Below are positions 39,560 through 51,799 of a DNA stretch of 64,000 nt, piece by piece. Location of the stretch: the NCBI GenBank assembly GCA_960531495.1, contig OY482848.1, positions 37,805,820 to 37,869,819 of the forward strand, read 5' to 3'. Both the position numbers and the translations under genes were made by a program. The notes under the pieces were generated by a model. The model was not told the DNA's origin. It saw only the letters and a program-made list of their open reading frames with translations, and searched no databases. Source of the stretch: Zeus faber. Taxonomy: Eukaryota; Chordata; Actinopteri; Zeiformes; Zeidae. Every line of letters begins with the position of its first letter. Position 1 is the first letter of the stretch.

Positions 39560-41135
39560 TATCACCATAATGAGAGCTACCCCCATAAAGCCGTTTATTA
39601 GAAGTATAAAATACACTGAATATATACTGTTATTATTCTAATACATACTGAATAAATACGGTTAACATACTAATATATACTGTTTGTGTTACAATAACAT
39701 ACATTTAAACTTTGCAATAAAAACAATAGAGTTCTTATAATAATAATAATATTCTTCTTCTTCTTCTTATAGCTGCAGGAAGCAATACACAGGATCTAGT
39801 TTATTCCTTTTAGGTATGTATTACTTTTTTTTGGTTTCTGCAAAATACATTAAAATGAACTAAACTTACGAACATCAAACATGGTAGAATTACATCCATA
39901 GCACCTTTTTTAAGAATATTGTGATTGACCTTGAGGACCTTTGGACAATGGCTTCTTTTTAGTCTTTTAGTCTTAGATTTTCGACTATTTTTCAGCATCT
40001 AGAACAATAACAAAAACAAAATTTATAATTACTTTGCATAACAATAATAATAAATACATGTTATTTTATAAATATAATAAATACATGTTAGTTTTAATTT
40101 GTATTTCACTGTAATTTTTTCTGTTAATAATCTACAATTAGAAAACTAAGTTTAATTGATGACTTGTGTATATTGTAATGCTGACAACAATTATGGAACT
40201 TTACCATTAATTTGTCATTAGAATTATTATGGAAGAACTTCTCAATAGTGAACACTTTAAATTTAAATATGCCACGTTTAGCTGTAGAAACTGTTAATAC
40301 ATGACATTTCTGAAAAACAACCTTTTTTTACTTGAAACCAAACCTTGTCATTGTTAGAATTGACTTTGTTCTGTGTAAGCACATGTGCAGTCTCAGTGAC
40401 GGTTGCTGAGGTTGGGTCTGGTGTGCGGTAATGATATACCTACGTATTTATGTAGGTTTACATATTTATGGATATTTAAGACATTTCATTTCATGCATAT
40501 ACGTATGATATGATGTATGTGACAAATAAACCTCTTTAATCTTAAATCTTGAGATTTACATTAGTAATCAAACTTACGTAATTTTAGTGGGGACTTCCTT
40601 CCTTAGATTACATTTTAATTAAGTTACGTTTCCATGAAATATGAAAAACATTTTGTTATTTCTGTGAGTAATTACCATTGCACAGCTTCTGTTTTTCCAA
40701 TGGCTCTCTGGATCTTGAACGCATCACTCAGTCGCACATTTCAGTGGATTCCACTTGGCGAGGTCATGAGTTTTTGTGGATCAATGTTTTCCTATTTTCA
40801 TGAATCAGACAAAGTAATGGGACCAAATATCAATCCAACAGATCCACAGACATCTACCAGGTAAGAAAGTACATAAATATACACGTAAACGTATAGTTTG
40901 TAATCTCTAACCACTACAGAGGGACGGAGTCTATACCGTACACTAGACACAGCCGAATGTACGTTCAGAACCAGAACCTGCACATTTATAGAAAATAATA
41001 TGATGATGTCATAAAGCGTTTTACTCTAAATCTCATTTATAGTCAATATTATTGTCATCTTAAAGCATCTTACTATAAATATCATTTATAGTAAATATAT
41101 ATTTATATATATATATGTATTTATATTTTTTACCT
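39560..41135. other. upstream of tmem178, mostly AT-rich
   Basis: No gene recognised. 40430-40548 resembles the 3' tail of the LINE at 43446-47206 (gacatttcatttcatgcata ... tgtgacaaataaacctcttt), a probable tail fragment. Confidence 0.5.
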
Positions 41136-41213
41136 GTGCTGTCAGCATGCTGGGCATACAACAAAGAGCATTTGTTGTATTGCATCTAGGACAGAGTTAG
41201 TCTGCAAGTGGAG
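41136..41213. repeat. dispersed repeat, copy 2 of 2
   Basis: ctgtcagcatgctgggcata to gttagtctgcaa, matching 16976-17062. Confidence 0.7.
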
Positions 41214-42069
41214 TTTAAGTTCTCCACCTGCAATGAAACTCTTTATTCATTCTTATATCATCAACAACTGCTGCAATAACTCTGCCCTGTGGACGACCTG
41301 TAGAATCACAAGAGCACAGTTGTTGGTTATAGAGAACCACCACCAACCCCCCTCTTTGGAGAACTATTTATCATGTTTGGGTTAATAAACAACTGGTCAC
41401 TACTCCAAGACAGGGAGATTCACCACAGGTGAGACAATAAAACTTAGAACCAAACAACATTTACACAAAAACATAAACATTGGACAACAAAATTAACAAA
41501 ACAGTTCATTTCGTCCAGGAAAATTATAACTACAACTGGACACGTGGCCTCTTCCTGTCATACTTATGACAGTAAATAAGGGAGGAAAGGAGAGGGATGC
41601 AACCAGGAGGGTGCTGGGGTGCACTCCAAGCGTGTGTGTGTGCGTGCGTGCGTGTGTTCGGTGTGCGTGCGTGTGCAAGTCATGAAAACACAAGCAAAAT
41701 AAATGATTCCTCGATTTGAGCATTAACAGTGACCACGGTACTCCGGTTACCTCCAAGGTCACACAGAAACTGTCAATATATGCGATTTAATGTGCAGTTG
41801 GACACATGAATCACACTGTGAGAGACAGGCCACATGGGTCCTACCCACTGTTCTAGCTGAGATCCCAATGACCCCAAGTGCCACCAGAACACTATCACCA
41901 TTTGAGGCTCGAATGGGACTGCCCTTTCCAACTCCTTAGGTGGGAGGGAAGGGTGGTCCATTTCACCCTGGAGATATGCACATGATGAGTGAACATACAC
42001 ATGTGTTAATTAAGACATTGAATGGCAACCGCAGCAATGTGAATCTTTCTCTTCCTTTCCAGAGTGACA
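41214..42069. other. intergenic, unassigned
   Basis: A short gtgtgtgcgtgcgtgcgtgtg run at about 41633-41680; otherwise no assigned feature. It may belong to the same decayed retroelement as 42265-42480. Confidence 0.4.
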
Positions 42070-42264
42070 GGCATTAGCATTCGCATTAGCATTTAGCAGA
42101 CGCTTTTATCCAAAGCGACTTACAATTCAAACACCGATGGATGCAGCCAGTTAAGTGTCTTGCTCAAGGACACTACAGCATGCTAGCAGGAGGAGCCTGG
42201 GATTGAACCAGCAACCTTTAGATTACTAGACTACCAGCTCTACCTCCTGAGCTACCATCCCCGT
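42070..42264 (-). mobile_element. SINE copy 4
   Basis: Minus-oriented: cagacgcttttatccaaagc tail first, then B box complement (gggattgaacc) and head (ctcctgagctaccatcccc). Confidence 0.85.
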
Positions 42265-42480
42265 AGCCCAACCCATCCGTTCTGCTCTGGTGAAGAGGTC
42301 CTGATCAAATCCTTGAAACCAGGAAAGTTTGGAGAACCAAGGTACAACTCCCCAACCACAGTGATGGCAGTTATTCGGATGGCACCACTCACAGTCTCAT
42401 TCCCACAATGGATCCATGTGACTAGGACCAAAAGGGCCCACCCAGAGAACCTTTCAGCTCAGGAGGATTCCATGGGAGTC
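42265..42480 (+). pseudogene. retroviral-type integrase C-terminal fragment
   Basis: In the plus frame, EEVLIKSLKPGKFGEPRY, then PQWIHVTRTKRA, resembles the C-terminal domain of gamma/epsilon-type endogenous retrovirus integrases. It is a short fragment without the catalytic core; no intact gene is present. Downstream 42480-43440 may hold its degraded remainder but shows nothing definite. Confidence 0.5.
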
Positions 42481-43786
42481 CACAGAAGAGGATGCTCCGT
42501 CAGGACCAAAGGAAGTAGATGCCCAGCTGAGGGGGAATCCCTGGGATACCCAGGAAGATGATGCTTCTGATCCTCCTCGTCGCACTGCACCTTATTATAG
42601 ATCCTATACAAACAGACATGAGGATGAAACAAACTTCTTATGTCGGCATTGTTGACAACTTCTGGCTTTGTATGTGTAGGAACCATGTTTTGGTACTCCT
42701 AACCTCCTGCTGACCACTATAACCAAACTGTGGGGACTGACCCAACGCATGGCGACCTCCAGTCTGACCATGACCTCTATCTTACCCCTGACCGGACCCC
42801 GAATAAAGATGGTACTGGCGAAGAAGATGACTACCACCTGACTGATATCCACATGTTTTTATTTTTAATATAAAAACATGTGTATATATATATCTAACCT
42901 GTCCATCGTTTGGAGGTATTTTTTTTATTATCATTAGTTTTATTTTTTTCCTATTTTTATATGATGTTCATTTGTTTGTGTGGCAAGTGTTGAGATAACA
43001 CTCTACTGTTTCTACTTTTCCATTTAATTGTATGACCTGAAGGAGACTCCAGTCTGTATTTCCTCTCCGTGTACAAGGTAATTTCCACTATCATCCCCAG
43101 GCTGGTTCTGCTAGAAACAACCAGTCCTTTGTCAAACCCTTCCTCCTCTGAAAGGTATAATAACCCGATGAGATTAAAGAATATTCAGAACATTGCTTGA
43201 ACACCGCTTGGTCTCAGCTCTGTTCTCCACCTGGCTGTCTGCTTCCGGATCCTTCCCAGTTCCAACTACTTAAGAATAGAAAGAAACAGAGCATAACACA
43301 CACCTTGGCACTGTCCGGTGGCACTGTTTGTCATTGCTTTGTACAGTGGCATGACAGAGAGGGGATTGCTTATTTATGTTTAATTTATGTCCAAGCCTAA
43401 CCCCAGGGACAAATGACTCAGCAGTTGTCACAGTCACTGCAGTGGGACCCAGACGCTCCAGGAGCGATAGTGGCGGTGCCCCTTGCGGTCGCCTGTGCCT
43501 GCTCTCTGTGTCGACTTCGCACATTTTAGTATTTATTTTCCCTTTTTTAAAACAATGTCCGCCAAAACAGCATCAGCAGTTATCTCTTACGGCTGCAATG
43601 CACTCGTGGATATAAAAACTTCCCCGAAAGAACAACTTTGGGACTTTTTATCCATGGAACTAGAGTGGCTGAGAGAAATTTTACGGACAACACTCTCAAT
43701 AACCACAACAACAAAAATTGAGCTGCTGTTCCACGGGCGGGCCCACGGAGAAAGCACCGTGGTAAACGAGGCGGCATTCGGTCAGA

Positions 43787-44308
43787 ATGAGGACGCAACC
43801 TTACCATCCACCTCTGCAAAGCATCCTTCTTGCCAACGTTCAGTCTCTGGAGAACAAGATGGATGAACTTCGAGCGAGGATTACATTCCAAATGGATACG
43901 AGAAACTGTTGCGTCCTCTGCCTGACGGAGACATGGCTGAACCCGCTGGTGCCGGACCACGGCATACGTCCAGCCGAGTCCTTCTCCATGTTCCGCGCCG
44001 ACAGATCGGGGGAGTCGGGTAAATCCAAGGGTGGAGGCGTCTGCCTCATGGTAAACAACCGCTGGTGCCCCAGCAACAACATCAGGATTCTCTCCCGCTC
44101 CTGCTCGCCGAACTTGGAACAGCTGACCATCTCATGCCGTCGATCTTATCTCCCCCGGGAATTTAGCACGGTCATCATTACAGCCGATTATATTCCACTG
44201 CAAGTGGACACCGACACTGCACTAGCGGACCTGTATGATGTGTTGTGCGGATTTCAAAACAGACATCCTGACGCGGCTGTGGGGGTGACTGGGGACTTTA
44301 AGATATGA
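43787..44308 (+). pseudogene. LINE endonuclease domain (partial)
   Basis: QSILLANVQSLENKMDELRA, LCLTETWLN and VGVTGDFK are the N-terminal motifs of the apurinic-type endonuclease; reading is lost at the inserted block after GDFK. Confidence 0.75.
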
Positions 44309-45254
44309 TAAACCTTTATTAGTCCCACAACGGGGAAATTTACATCGTTCCAGCAGCAAAAAGGGGACAGCAGAAATTAAAGAGCATATCAAATACACAC
44401 TATAAACAATATAAAATATGTGGAAACATAAAAATAAAAAAATCACAATAAATACGAACTAGATAGTATTAAGTGAATTTCACATATCTTGACGCATTGC
44501 ACATCAGGGATTGCACTTTCTTTTTTTCTTTTTTTTTTTTATATATAAAACAATTGCACTTGCACAGCGAACCTTAAAAAAGTTCTGCCTAATTTCTACC
44601 AACACATCACGTGTGCCACCAGGCGAGATAGAACTTTGGACCATTGTTACACACCTTACAAGAACGGTACAAGACGGGAAATCTGAACACACCCTGATTT
44701 CATTGGTTCCCGTTTACAGGCATCTGATCGCGCGAAAATTGGTGGTGACAAGGGAAGTGAAGCAGTGGACGAACAAGCAGAGGCTGCATTTCAGGACGCT
44801 CTGACTGACGTCGACTGGGACATGTTCCGATCAAGTTCCAGTGACGTCAGCGAGTTTAGGGAAGTGGCTGTGAGCTTCGTAGCCAGGTTAGTGGACAGCA
44901 TCGTTCCCATGGTGACAGTTAGGATATTTCCAAACCAGAAACTGTGGGTTGATAAATCCATCCACTGCGCTCTGAATGCTCGCATGGCTGCTTACAATGA
45001 AGGTTTTGTATCCGGAAATATGGACAATTACAAAATGGGTCGAACAATCTGTAGAGGGCGGTGAAGGACGCTAAACGGCTGTATATAGACACAGTGGAGC
45101 TACAGATGGAGCAACGGGACACCAGACGCTTGTGGCAGGGACTGTGGACTAGAACGAACTATAAGAGCAGCCCCTCCCCAGCCAAGAGTGTGGACGCCTC
45201 CCTAGCCAATGAACTGAACTCATTTTATGTGTGGTTTGAGCACCGCTAGCTTGC

Positions 45255-46685
45255 TTGCAAATTGGAGTTACACCGCTCGCGATGAGCGCGCACTCTGTGT
45301 CTGAGCATGACGTCAGGAGGGCTCTGATGCGTGTGAACACCAGGAATGCTGCGGGCCCAGATGGCATATCTGGGCGAGTACTGAAGACATGTGCTAACCA
45401 GCTAGCCCCAGTGCTCACTACAATATTCAACATCTCCCTGGCTGAATCAGTGGTACCGTCCTGTTTCAAGAGGTCCACCGTCGTTCCTGTCCCGAAGATC
45501 ACCTCTCCTGCCTGCCTGAATGACTACCATCCGGTGGCCCTCACCTCGGTGGTCATGAAGTGTTTCGAGAGGCTATTAAGGATTATATCTGCGCCTCGCT
45601 CCCCTGCACCTTGGACCCGCTGTAGTTCACGTACCAGCAGAACAGATCTACGGATGACGTGGTTTCCCAGATACTGCACACCACGCTCACGCACCTGGAT
45701 GGCCGGAAAGGGGATGCGAGATTGCTGTTCATCGATTATAGTTCAGCTTTCAATACCATAGTCACCACCAGACTGGCTGTCAAGCTGTGGGGGCTAGGAC
45801 TGAACACTCCACTGTGTGCCTGGATCCTGGACTTCCTCACAGCTAGGCCCCAGGTGGTTAGTGTGGGGAAGCACATGTCCAGCTCCCTCACCCTGAACAC
45901 AGGATCCCCCCAGGGCTGCATCCACAGCCCCCTAATGTACTCCCTGTACACACATGACTGTGTGGCCAGGTCCAGCTCCAAACCATCATCAAGTTTATGG
46001 ACGACATTATTGTGGTGGGCCTGATCACCGACAGCGATGAGAAGGCCTACCGCGAGGAGGTGACGGACCTGTCACTCTGGTGCCAGGACAACGGCCTCCT
46101 CCTGAACGTCAGCAAAACTAAGGAGCTGATTGTGGACTTTAGGAGAGGATTACAACCGAGGACGCACGCACCGTTGGTGATAAATGGGACTTCTGTCGAC
46201 AGTGTGAGCAGCTTCAAGTAACTGGGAGTTCACATCACAGAGGATTTAACATGGACTTTAAAAACAGGCACTCTGGTGAGGAAGGCGAGGCAGCGTCTTT
46301 ACCACCTCAGGCAGCTGAGGAAATTCTGGGTCTCGTTGACGATCATCAGATCCTTCTACTCCGGAGCAGTGGAGGAAACATCACTGCCTGGTTTGGGAAC
46401 TGTACTGCTCAGGACCGGCGGGCCCTGCAGAGGATGGTGTGTTCAGCTAAACGTACCACTGGAACTACCCTCACCTCCCTGCAGGACTTATACAACAGGA
46501 GGTGTAGTAGCAGAGCCCGCAGGATCTTGAAGGATCCTCATCACCCCAACAACGGACTGTTCCAGCTGCTGCGGTCAGGCAAGCGCCTCCGTAGTCACAC
46601 AGCGAGAACTGAGAGACTGAGACTGAGTTTCTTCCCTCAAGCCATCAGAACTGTCAACGCTGACCTCACCAGGGGTCCTAACTGA
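45255..46685 (+). pseudogene. LINE reverse transcriptase domain
   Basis: Motifs in order: NAAGPDGISGRVLK, VPKITSPACLNDYHPVALTS, LLFIDYSSAFNT (motif A), GSPQGC (motif B), FMDDIIVVG (motif C), LNVSKTKELIVDF, and the C-terminal RRALQRMVCSAKRTTG and FFPQAIRTVN. Frameshifts at about 45580-45650 and 45990, and a stop at 46219, make it inactive. Confidence 0.82.
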
Positions 46686-47205
46686 GCCATGCACTAGGCT
46701 CCACTACCTACTGTACTGTATGTAGCCTACTGTACTTCATACTGTATCACTGTTCTGGGTTACTCCATACTGTGCTGTATTGCTGTTCTGTTCGGTGTTA
46801 CTGTATTGCTGTGCCGTACTGTTGTTTACTGTATTGTACATCTCTACACACACTACCTCACTTTATTCACATGCCACTTTAATGCACATATCTTTAATGC
46901 ACATATCTATATACACATAATAGCCTGTCGCCTATACAAAGGTCTATTACCTTTATTTCTATATTGTACCCACACTCTGCATTACTTTTGAATTCTTATT
47001 TTATTTCATTCTATATTATTCGACTTACATACTGCATTGCGTTTTATGAATCAGTTAGTTAGTCAAGTAGAATTTTTTAGGTCGCTATTGTGTTCAGTCT
47101 AGAACATATTGTGCGTGATCACCGGATACACTGCATTGACATTTCACTGCATATATATGTATGGAAGTATGTATATGTATGTGACGAATAAACCTCTTGA
47201 ATCTT

Positions 47206-47460
47206 GAGGACCCAGACCCTCCAGCAGGACTCCGACCTTCCAGGAGGACTCACACCCTCCAGGAGGAACCCAGACCCTCCAGGAGGACTTAGACCCCCCA
47301 AGAGTACCCAACCCCCCCAGGAAGACTCCCACCCTCCAGGAGGAACCCAGGCCCTCCAGGAGGAACCCAGACCCTCCAGGAGGGCTCTCACCCTCCAGGA
47401 GGATCCACACCCTCTCGGAGGACTCTCACCCTCCAGGAGGACTCACACCCTCCAGATGGA
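47206..47460. repeat. ccctccaggaggaacccagac repeat
   Basis: About 12 copies of a 21-bp-type unit starting right after the LINE tail. Confidence 0.88.
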
Positions 47461-47793
47461 CTGCAGGGCTGTTATGCACATCCTTGGTGCAGTCCACAAA
47501 GTGTCCTCTACTCTGTGGGGTCAGGGGTCACTCAGGCAGGTGCTGGCCCTTCCTCAGTGTGGTGACTGAACCGTTTCCTTCCAATGAAAGTAGCTAGCAC
47601 TAGCTCCAAAAGTCGCTAAAAGTCACCAGATGACGTCATGCGCTAATTTGCCAATTGATGGTGTCATTATGTATGGCAATCGACACATGTCCACACCTAC
47701 TGACTGCCCAGAGGGGAGGGAGAGACTCCACCCAGCGCTGTGGAGTAACACACATACTGTACGCCCGCGCACACTCACACACATACGCATGCC

Positions 47794-47796
<3 letters not shown>

Positions 47797-47848
<52 letters not shown>
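47797..47848. repeat. (CA)n microsatellite
   Basis: About 25 acacac dinucleotides. 47460-47795 shows no other feature. Confidence 0.95.
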
Positions 47849-47852
<4 letters not shown>

Positions 47853-47983
47853 ACAATAACAAAAAATTATCTACTGAAAACAACTAACAAAAAGTAATTG
47901 CACAATGACACAAAAAAAGAAAATAAATCAGAAATAATTTAAAGACCATCTGAAATCAGCACCACCCTCTCTCAACAAACACA

Positions 47984-48715
47984 GTGGCTCACAGACCTAA
48001 CACCCAGCATGCACGACAGAGGCAGAAGCAGTTCAGAGCGGTTCCTCCCAGTGGAGGCTGTCTGCAATACCAGGAGTATTGGCTTCCACTGCCTGACACA
48101 CCTTACATACCCTGGACCCCACGTGATAAGAAGCCGCTTAAAGCTGAGGACATGGTACCACCGGTGGGGCTGGAGACTAAACGGTGGAGGTATCATCTTT
48201 GGAAAAAACCAAGACAGGACCGCAGCAAAGAGATGGAGGTGACACACACCAGAACCAACACCCATCGCAAGTACAAGTAAGCCAAAGAAAAAGAAAAATG
48301 TAAGACAAGGGCTAAAACCAGGGCCAAGAAAAGGGAAGAAAACAGAAAAATAGAAGGAAAGAAGGGAAAAAGAAAAGAAAGAAGAAAGAAGAATCTGCTG
48401 GGACCAGCTGAAAGGAACAAGATCAGCCACCAGCCTAGTTAACACAAGAACCTGATGCAGTGAAAAGGAAGGGAACCACTCCAGGGTGGATGGAAGGATT
48501 GGAGGACATTTCAGCTCCAAGTTACTGAGGCTGCAGTGCGGAGTATTGAGGCCCTCGCAGGCCAATGCGAGGAACTGCGAGAAGAGATAGCCAAGTCAGA
48601 GAGGGAGGAAAAGTATCAACAACTGGATCTCCTGGATTGCGAGGTACAGAACCCACTAATGGACTTGCCCACACTCGGAGAGGTGGTGGAAAAAGATGGA
48701 GATGAGACTTATTAA
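47984..48715 (+). other. coding-like stretch of unknown origin
   Basis: Two open frames with protein-like composition. 47984-48280 reads CLQYQEYWLPLPDTPYIPWTP, and 48464-48712 (stop TAA 48713) reads VTEAAVRSIEALAGQCEELR, continuing EEIAKSEREEKYQQLDLLDC, a probable amphipathic helix or coiled coil. Between them is an A/G-rich stretch. Family not recognised; a retroelement gag or a broken exon are both possible. Confidence 0.35.
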
Positions 48716-48879
48716 AACGCACAAATAAAGAGAGAAGCCTTGATTTAATCATCTTTAACAACAATTATATGGTTTAAGCACTTACAATGGTAATGGGTGA
48801 ACTAACAATTATTAAGTAACAATAAGAAGTTATTACTTATTAATTATTAGTTAAGCAAATGGTTTAATATGCGTATTGT

Positions 48880-49530
48880 TGTGTGGGGATGGTGTGGTGA
48901 GCAGCCACACACGATTTTATGTAGTCTGAGGCTGGGACAGCCACTTTAGGAACTTAAAATGTAAGAAAGTCACTGACAAACAAGTAATTTCCGTAGAAGC
49001 ACAAAGAAGCGTTGAGTCTAAGGACGTTGATAGGGCAGCAAACATGAGTCATCGATCATGTGATCCTAAAAGGAAAGAGACATTGGCAGAAGGTATTTAA
49101 AGAAAGACGAGCAGAATACACTGGGAGATGACTCGACAAGAACTCCAAGAGGGTTACTACGCTGGACCAAGAAGCAACTTGAAGTCTGAGACTTTGTCAC
49201 GTCAACTCTTCTCAGGAATATTAGGACGCGGGAATCCCCTCAGCATGCAGTGTTCAACTGAGTGAGGCTACAGGGCTCCTTGTACTGGGAGGCAGGTCGT
49301 TCTGGAAGACATCGCAGCTGACATCGCAGCTACCATCACAGCTGGTTAAGCCAGCCTGGAGGTTTCTGATCAGATCCATCTGCTGGCTCAAAATTATAAT
49401 TAGGTCAAAATAGATAGGATAGAGAAAGCACTAGGGTTTGTTTTTATGCCTAGCCCCCATATAAAAACATCTCCTTAGGACAAAAGTATACGTGTCTTTA
49501 AATTAAAATCCAGCAATCACACCAATTGGC
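48880..49530 (+). mobile_element. possible LTR and leader of the element at 49.8-52.5 kb
   Basis: Begins near tgttgtgtggggatgg, contains a TATTTAAAG box-like motif (49096) and ends aatcaca|ccaattggcgctcac, where ttggcgctcac resembles a tRNA primer-binding site start. No second copy was found, so this is tentative. Confidence 0.3.
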
Positions 49531-49929
49531 GCTCACTAGAAGAGAGATAACGTTAACTGGAGTGGCCTTTGGGTTATATCCTTTAGTTTGAAGGGTTACT
49601 GAGGGGGTATAATTCAGGGCTGAGACAGGGGAGGCTTCAGGAAGGAAACAGTGAGCAGCTGTCTATTAACTATCTAGTCGAAGCAATCTCTATAATCCTG
49701 TAGAGTTGGAATACCTGGGAGGCTGAAAATCTAACTAGTTAGGTGGAGAACTAGTCCGGAGCACTGTAGGGTGCTATTTCCGGGAAACAAAATGGTACAG
49801 AGCAGTTCCTCCAAGTAGAACCGGTACAGAGCAGTTCCTTCCAGTCAAAGCTGTAGGGAGCGGTTCCTCCTCGTTCCTCCCAGGAGAATCTGTACAGAGT
49901 GGTTCCCCGGAGTCGATCTGCGGGCTTCG

Positions 49930-50548
49930 GAACCGCCTTGCGGAAATTGAGAAAGAGCTGGAGTACCTCTGCTGCCAGCTGGGGCGCGTTGTCGCTAGAG
50001 TGAACTCCCTGGAGCATGCTGTAACAGGGCGCCGGCCCGCCGCCGTTGAGCCGGCCAGAGGTCCAGACCTACGTCCGTCCCCAGGGCCCACGCGGGATTC
50101 ACCGGGGTCGCCAGCCCGTTACGGTGCCCTGGAGGACAATTTCAGGGGGGCTGCTACGTCCGTCCCCAGGACCTACAAGGGATTTGCCGGGTCCCCAGCC
50201 TGTCCCGGTGCCCCGGAGGACAACATCAGGGGAGCAACTATGTCCATCCCCAGGACCCACGCGGGTTTGCCGGGTCCCCAGCCTGTCCTGATACCCTGGA
50301 GGACAGTGTCTGGAGGGGCGCTACTTTCGACCCCAGGACCTACACGGGATTGGCCAGGTTCTGTGGTGCCACAGGAGGCTCTATCCCCTTCCCGTGCTGT
50401 CCCCTCTCTGTCCCCCCTCAGCTCCCGTAGCGGTGCTGTCGCGGGAAATCAGGGAGCTGCGCAAACGTCTGGGCAGGGGTGCGGACACTGTGGGCAGCCC
50501 GGCCACGACCGCCATGACTGTCCTCGGATGGAATTCGGCCAGTCCTGA
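49930..50548 (+). pseudogene. Gmr1-like gag
   Basis: EIEKELEYLCCQLGRVVARV forms a coiled coil, followed by Pro-rich repeats of about 90 nt (gtccccaggacc...) and a zinc knuckle CGHCGQPGHDRHDC (C-x2-C-x4-H-x4-C) at 50480-50521. Stop at 50546. Confidence 0.65.
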
Positions 50549-50639
50549 GTGCCAGTTAGTCAACCCTCCGGCCACGCCAAGAGTGCTGTTGAGGCCCTTC
50601 CCCATAGTCGAGGCCCCTCCCCCTAGTCGAGGCCCCGTT

Positions 50640-51290
50640 CGAAAGACTCGGTATGGACCTCATTGGGCCGTTAGACCTCAGTGCCCGTGGGTATCGTTTT
50701 GTGTTAGTCCTAGTGGATTATGCAAGCCGGTACCCAGAAGCAGTGCCCCTGCGAAGTATTACGGCCAAAAGTGTGGTGCAGGCGCTGTTTCAGATCATCT
50801 CCCAAGTCGGGATTCCAAAGGAAATCCTGACCGACCAGGGCACTACCTTTATGTCACATACACTTCGGGAACTTTACGAGTTACTGGGCGTCCACCCAAT
50901 TCAACCAGCCTTTACCATCCCCAGACTGACGGCCTGGGGGAGCTGTTTGATAAAACGTTGAAAAACATCATTCGAAAGTACAATAGCCGTAATTGGAACA
51001 AGTGGTTGGACCCCCTGTTGTTTGCGGTGCGGGAGGTTCCCCAGGCCTCCATGAATTTCTCCCTTTGAACTCCTCTTCGGCAGGAGACCCCGGGGGGTGC
51101 TAGACCTATTTAAAGAGTACTGGGAGGAAGGTCCTAGCACCAGTTAGAATGAAATACACTATGTTATGGACCTGAGAGCAAAGTTATATGGTCTGATTGG
51201 ACCGTTATCACAGGAGAATTTGCTCCATGCTCAGGAACCTCAGCTCCTCTTACAAGACTGGAGGGCTCGACTCAGACAATTTGCACCGAG
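50640..51290 (+). pseudogene. Gmr1-like integrase core
   Basis: ERLGMDLIGPL, LVLVDYASRYPEAVPLRS, ILTDQGTTFMS and QTDGLGELFDKTLKNIIRK supply the DD-E residues, with a frameshift near 50910 between the second D and E. WNKWLDPLLFAVREVPQAS and ELLFGRRPRGVLD follow. A segment at 51505-51655 beyond the SINE (KVLVMLPTS, KWQGPFVV, YHLNLLK) is its C-terminal end. Confidence 0.8.
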
Positions 51291-51294
51291 AGAC

Positions 51295-51499
51295 ATTACA
51301 TTTCGTCATTTAGCAGACGCTTTTATCCAAAGCCACTTACAATTATTCAAACACCGACGGACGCAGCCATCAGGAGCAATTAGGGGTTAAGTGTCTTGCT
51401 CCAGGACACTACAGCATGCTAGCAGGAGGAGCCTGGGATCAAACCAGCAACCTTTAGGTCACTAGACCACCAGCTCTACCGCCTGAGCTACCATCCCCC
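51295..51499 (-). mobile_element. SINE copy 5, inside the Gmr1-like integrase
   Basis: Minus-oriented; agaca appears on both sides (51290-51296, 51501-51506 region) as a short target duplication. Full head and tail present. Confidence 0.86.
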
Positions 51500-51799
51500 G
51501 AAGACAAGGTGTTAGTGATGCTCCCTACGTCCAGGTCTAAATTGCTTGCGAAGTGGCAAGGGCCTTTTGTGGTCACACAACAGGTTAGCCAGGTCGATAA
51601 TGAGGTTAAACGGTCTGACAGGCGGGGGGCGACATAGATTTATCACCTAAACCTCTTAAAATAAGGGCGGGAGGGAGGGAGCACCCGTGGCTCTTGTTAC
51701 AGTGGGATGAGTTGGGGCCAGAGATTCAAAAAGGGGCCAGTCACCACGGTCCTGTTAAGTGACCATCTCTCTCCGTCCCAGAGGGCGGACGTAGCTGTA

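Larger units (their letters stand above)
43446..47206 (+). mobile_element. CR1/L2-group LINE, nearly full length but mutated
   Basis: Starts with the same 5' block as the mini-copy at 17683 and ends with gtgacgaataaacctcttga. Endonuclease part 43787-44308 and RT part 45255-46685 are recognisable. 44306-44620 is an inserted or replaced block (cctttattagtcccacaacg) that cuts the endonuclease. The non-coding 3' region (46690-47200) is AT-rich. Confidence 0.8.
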
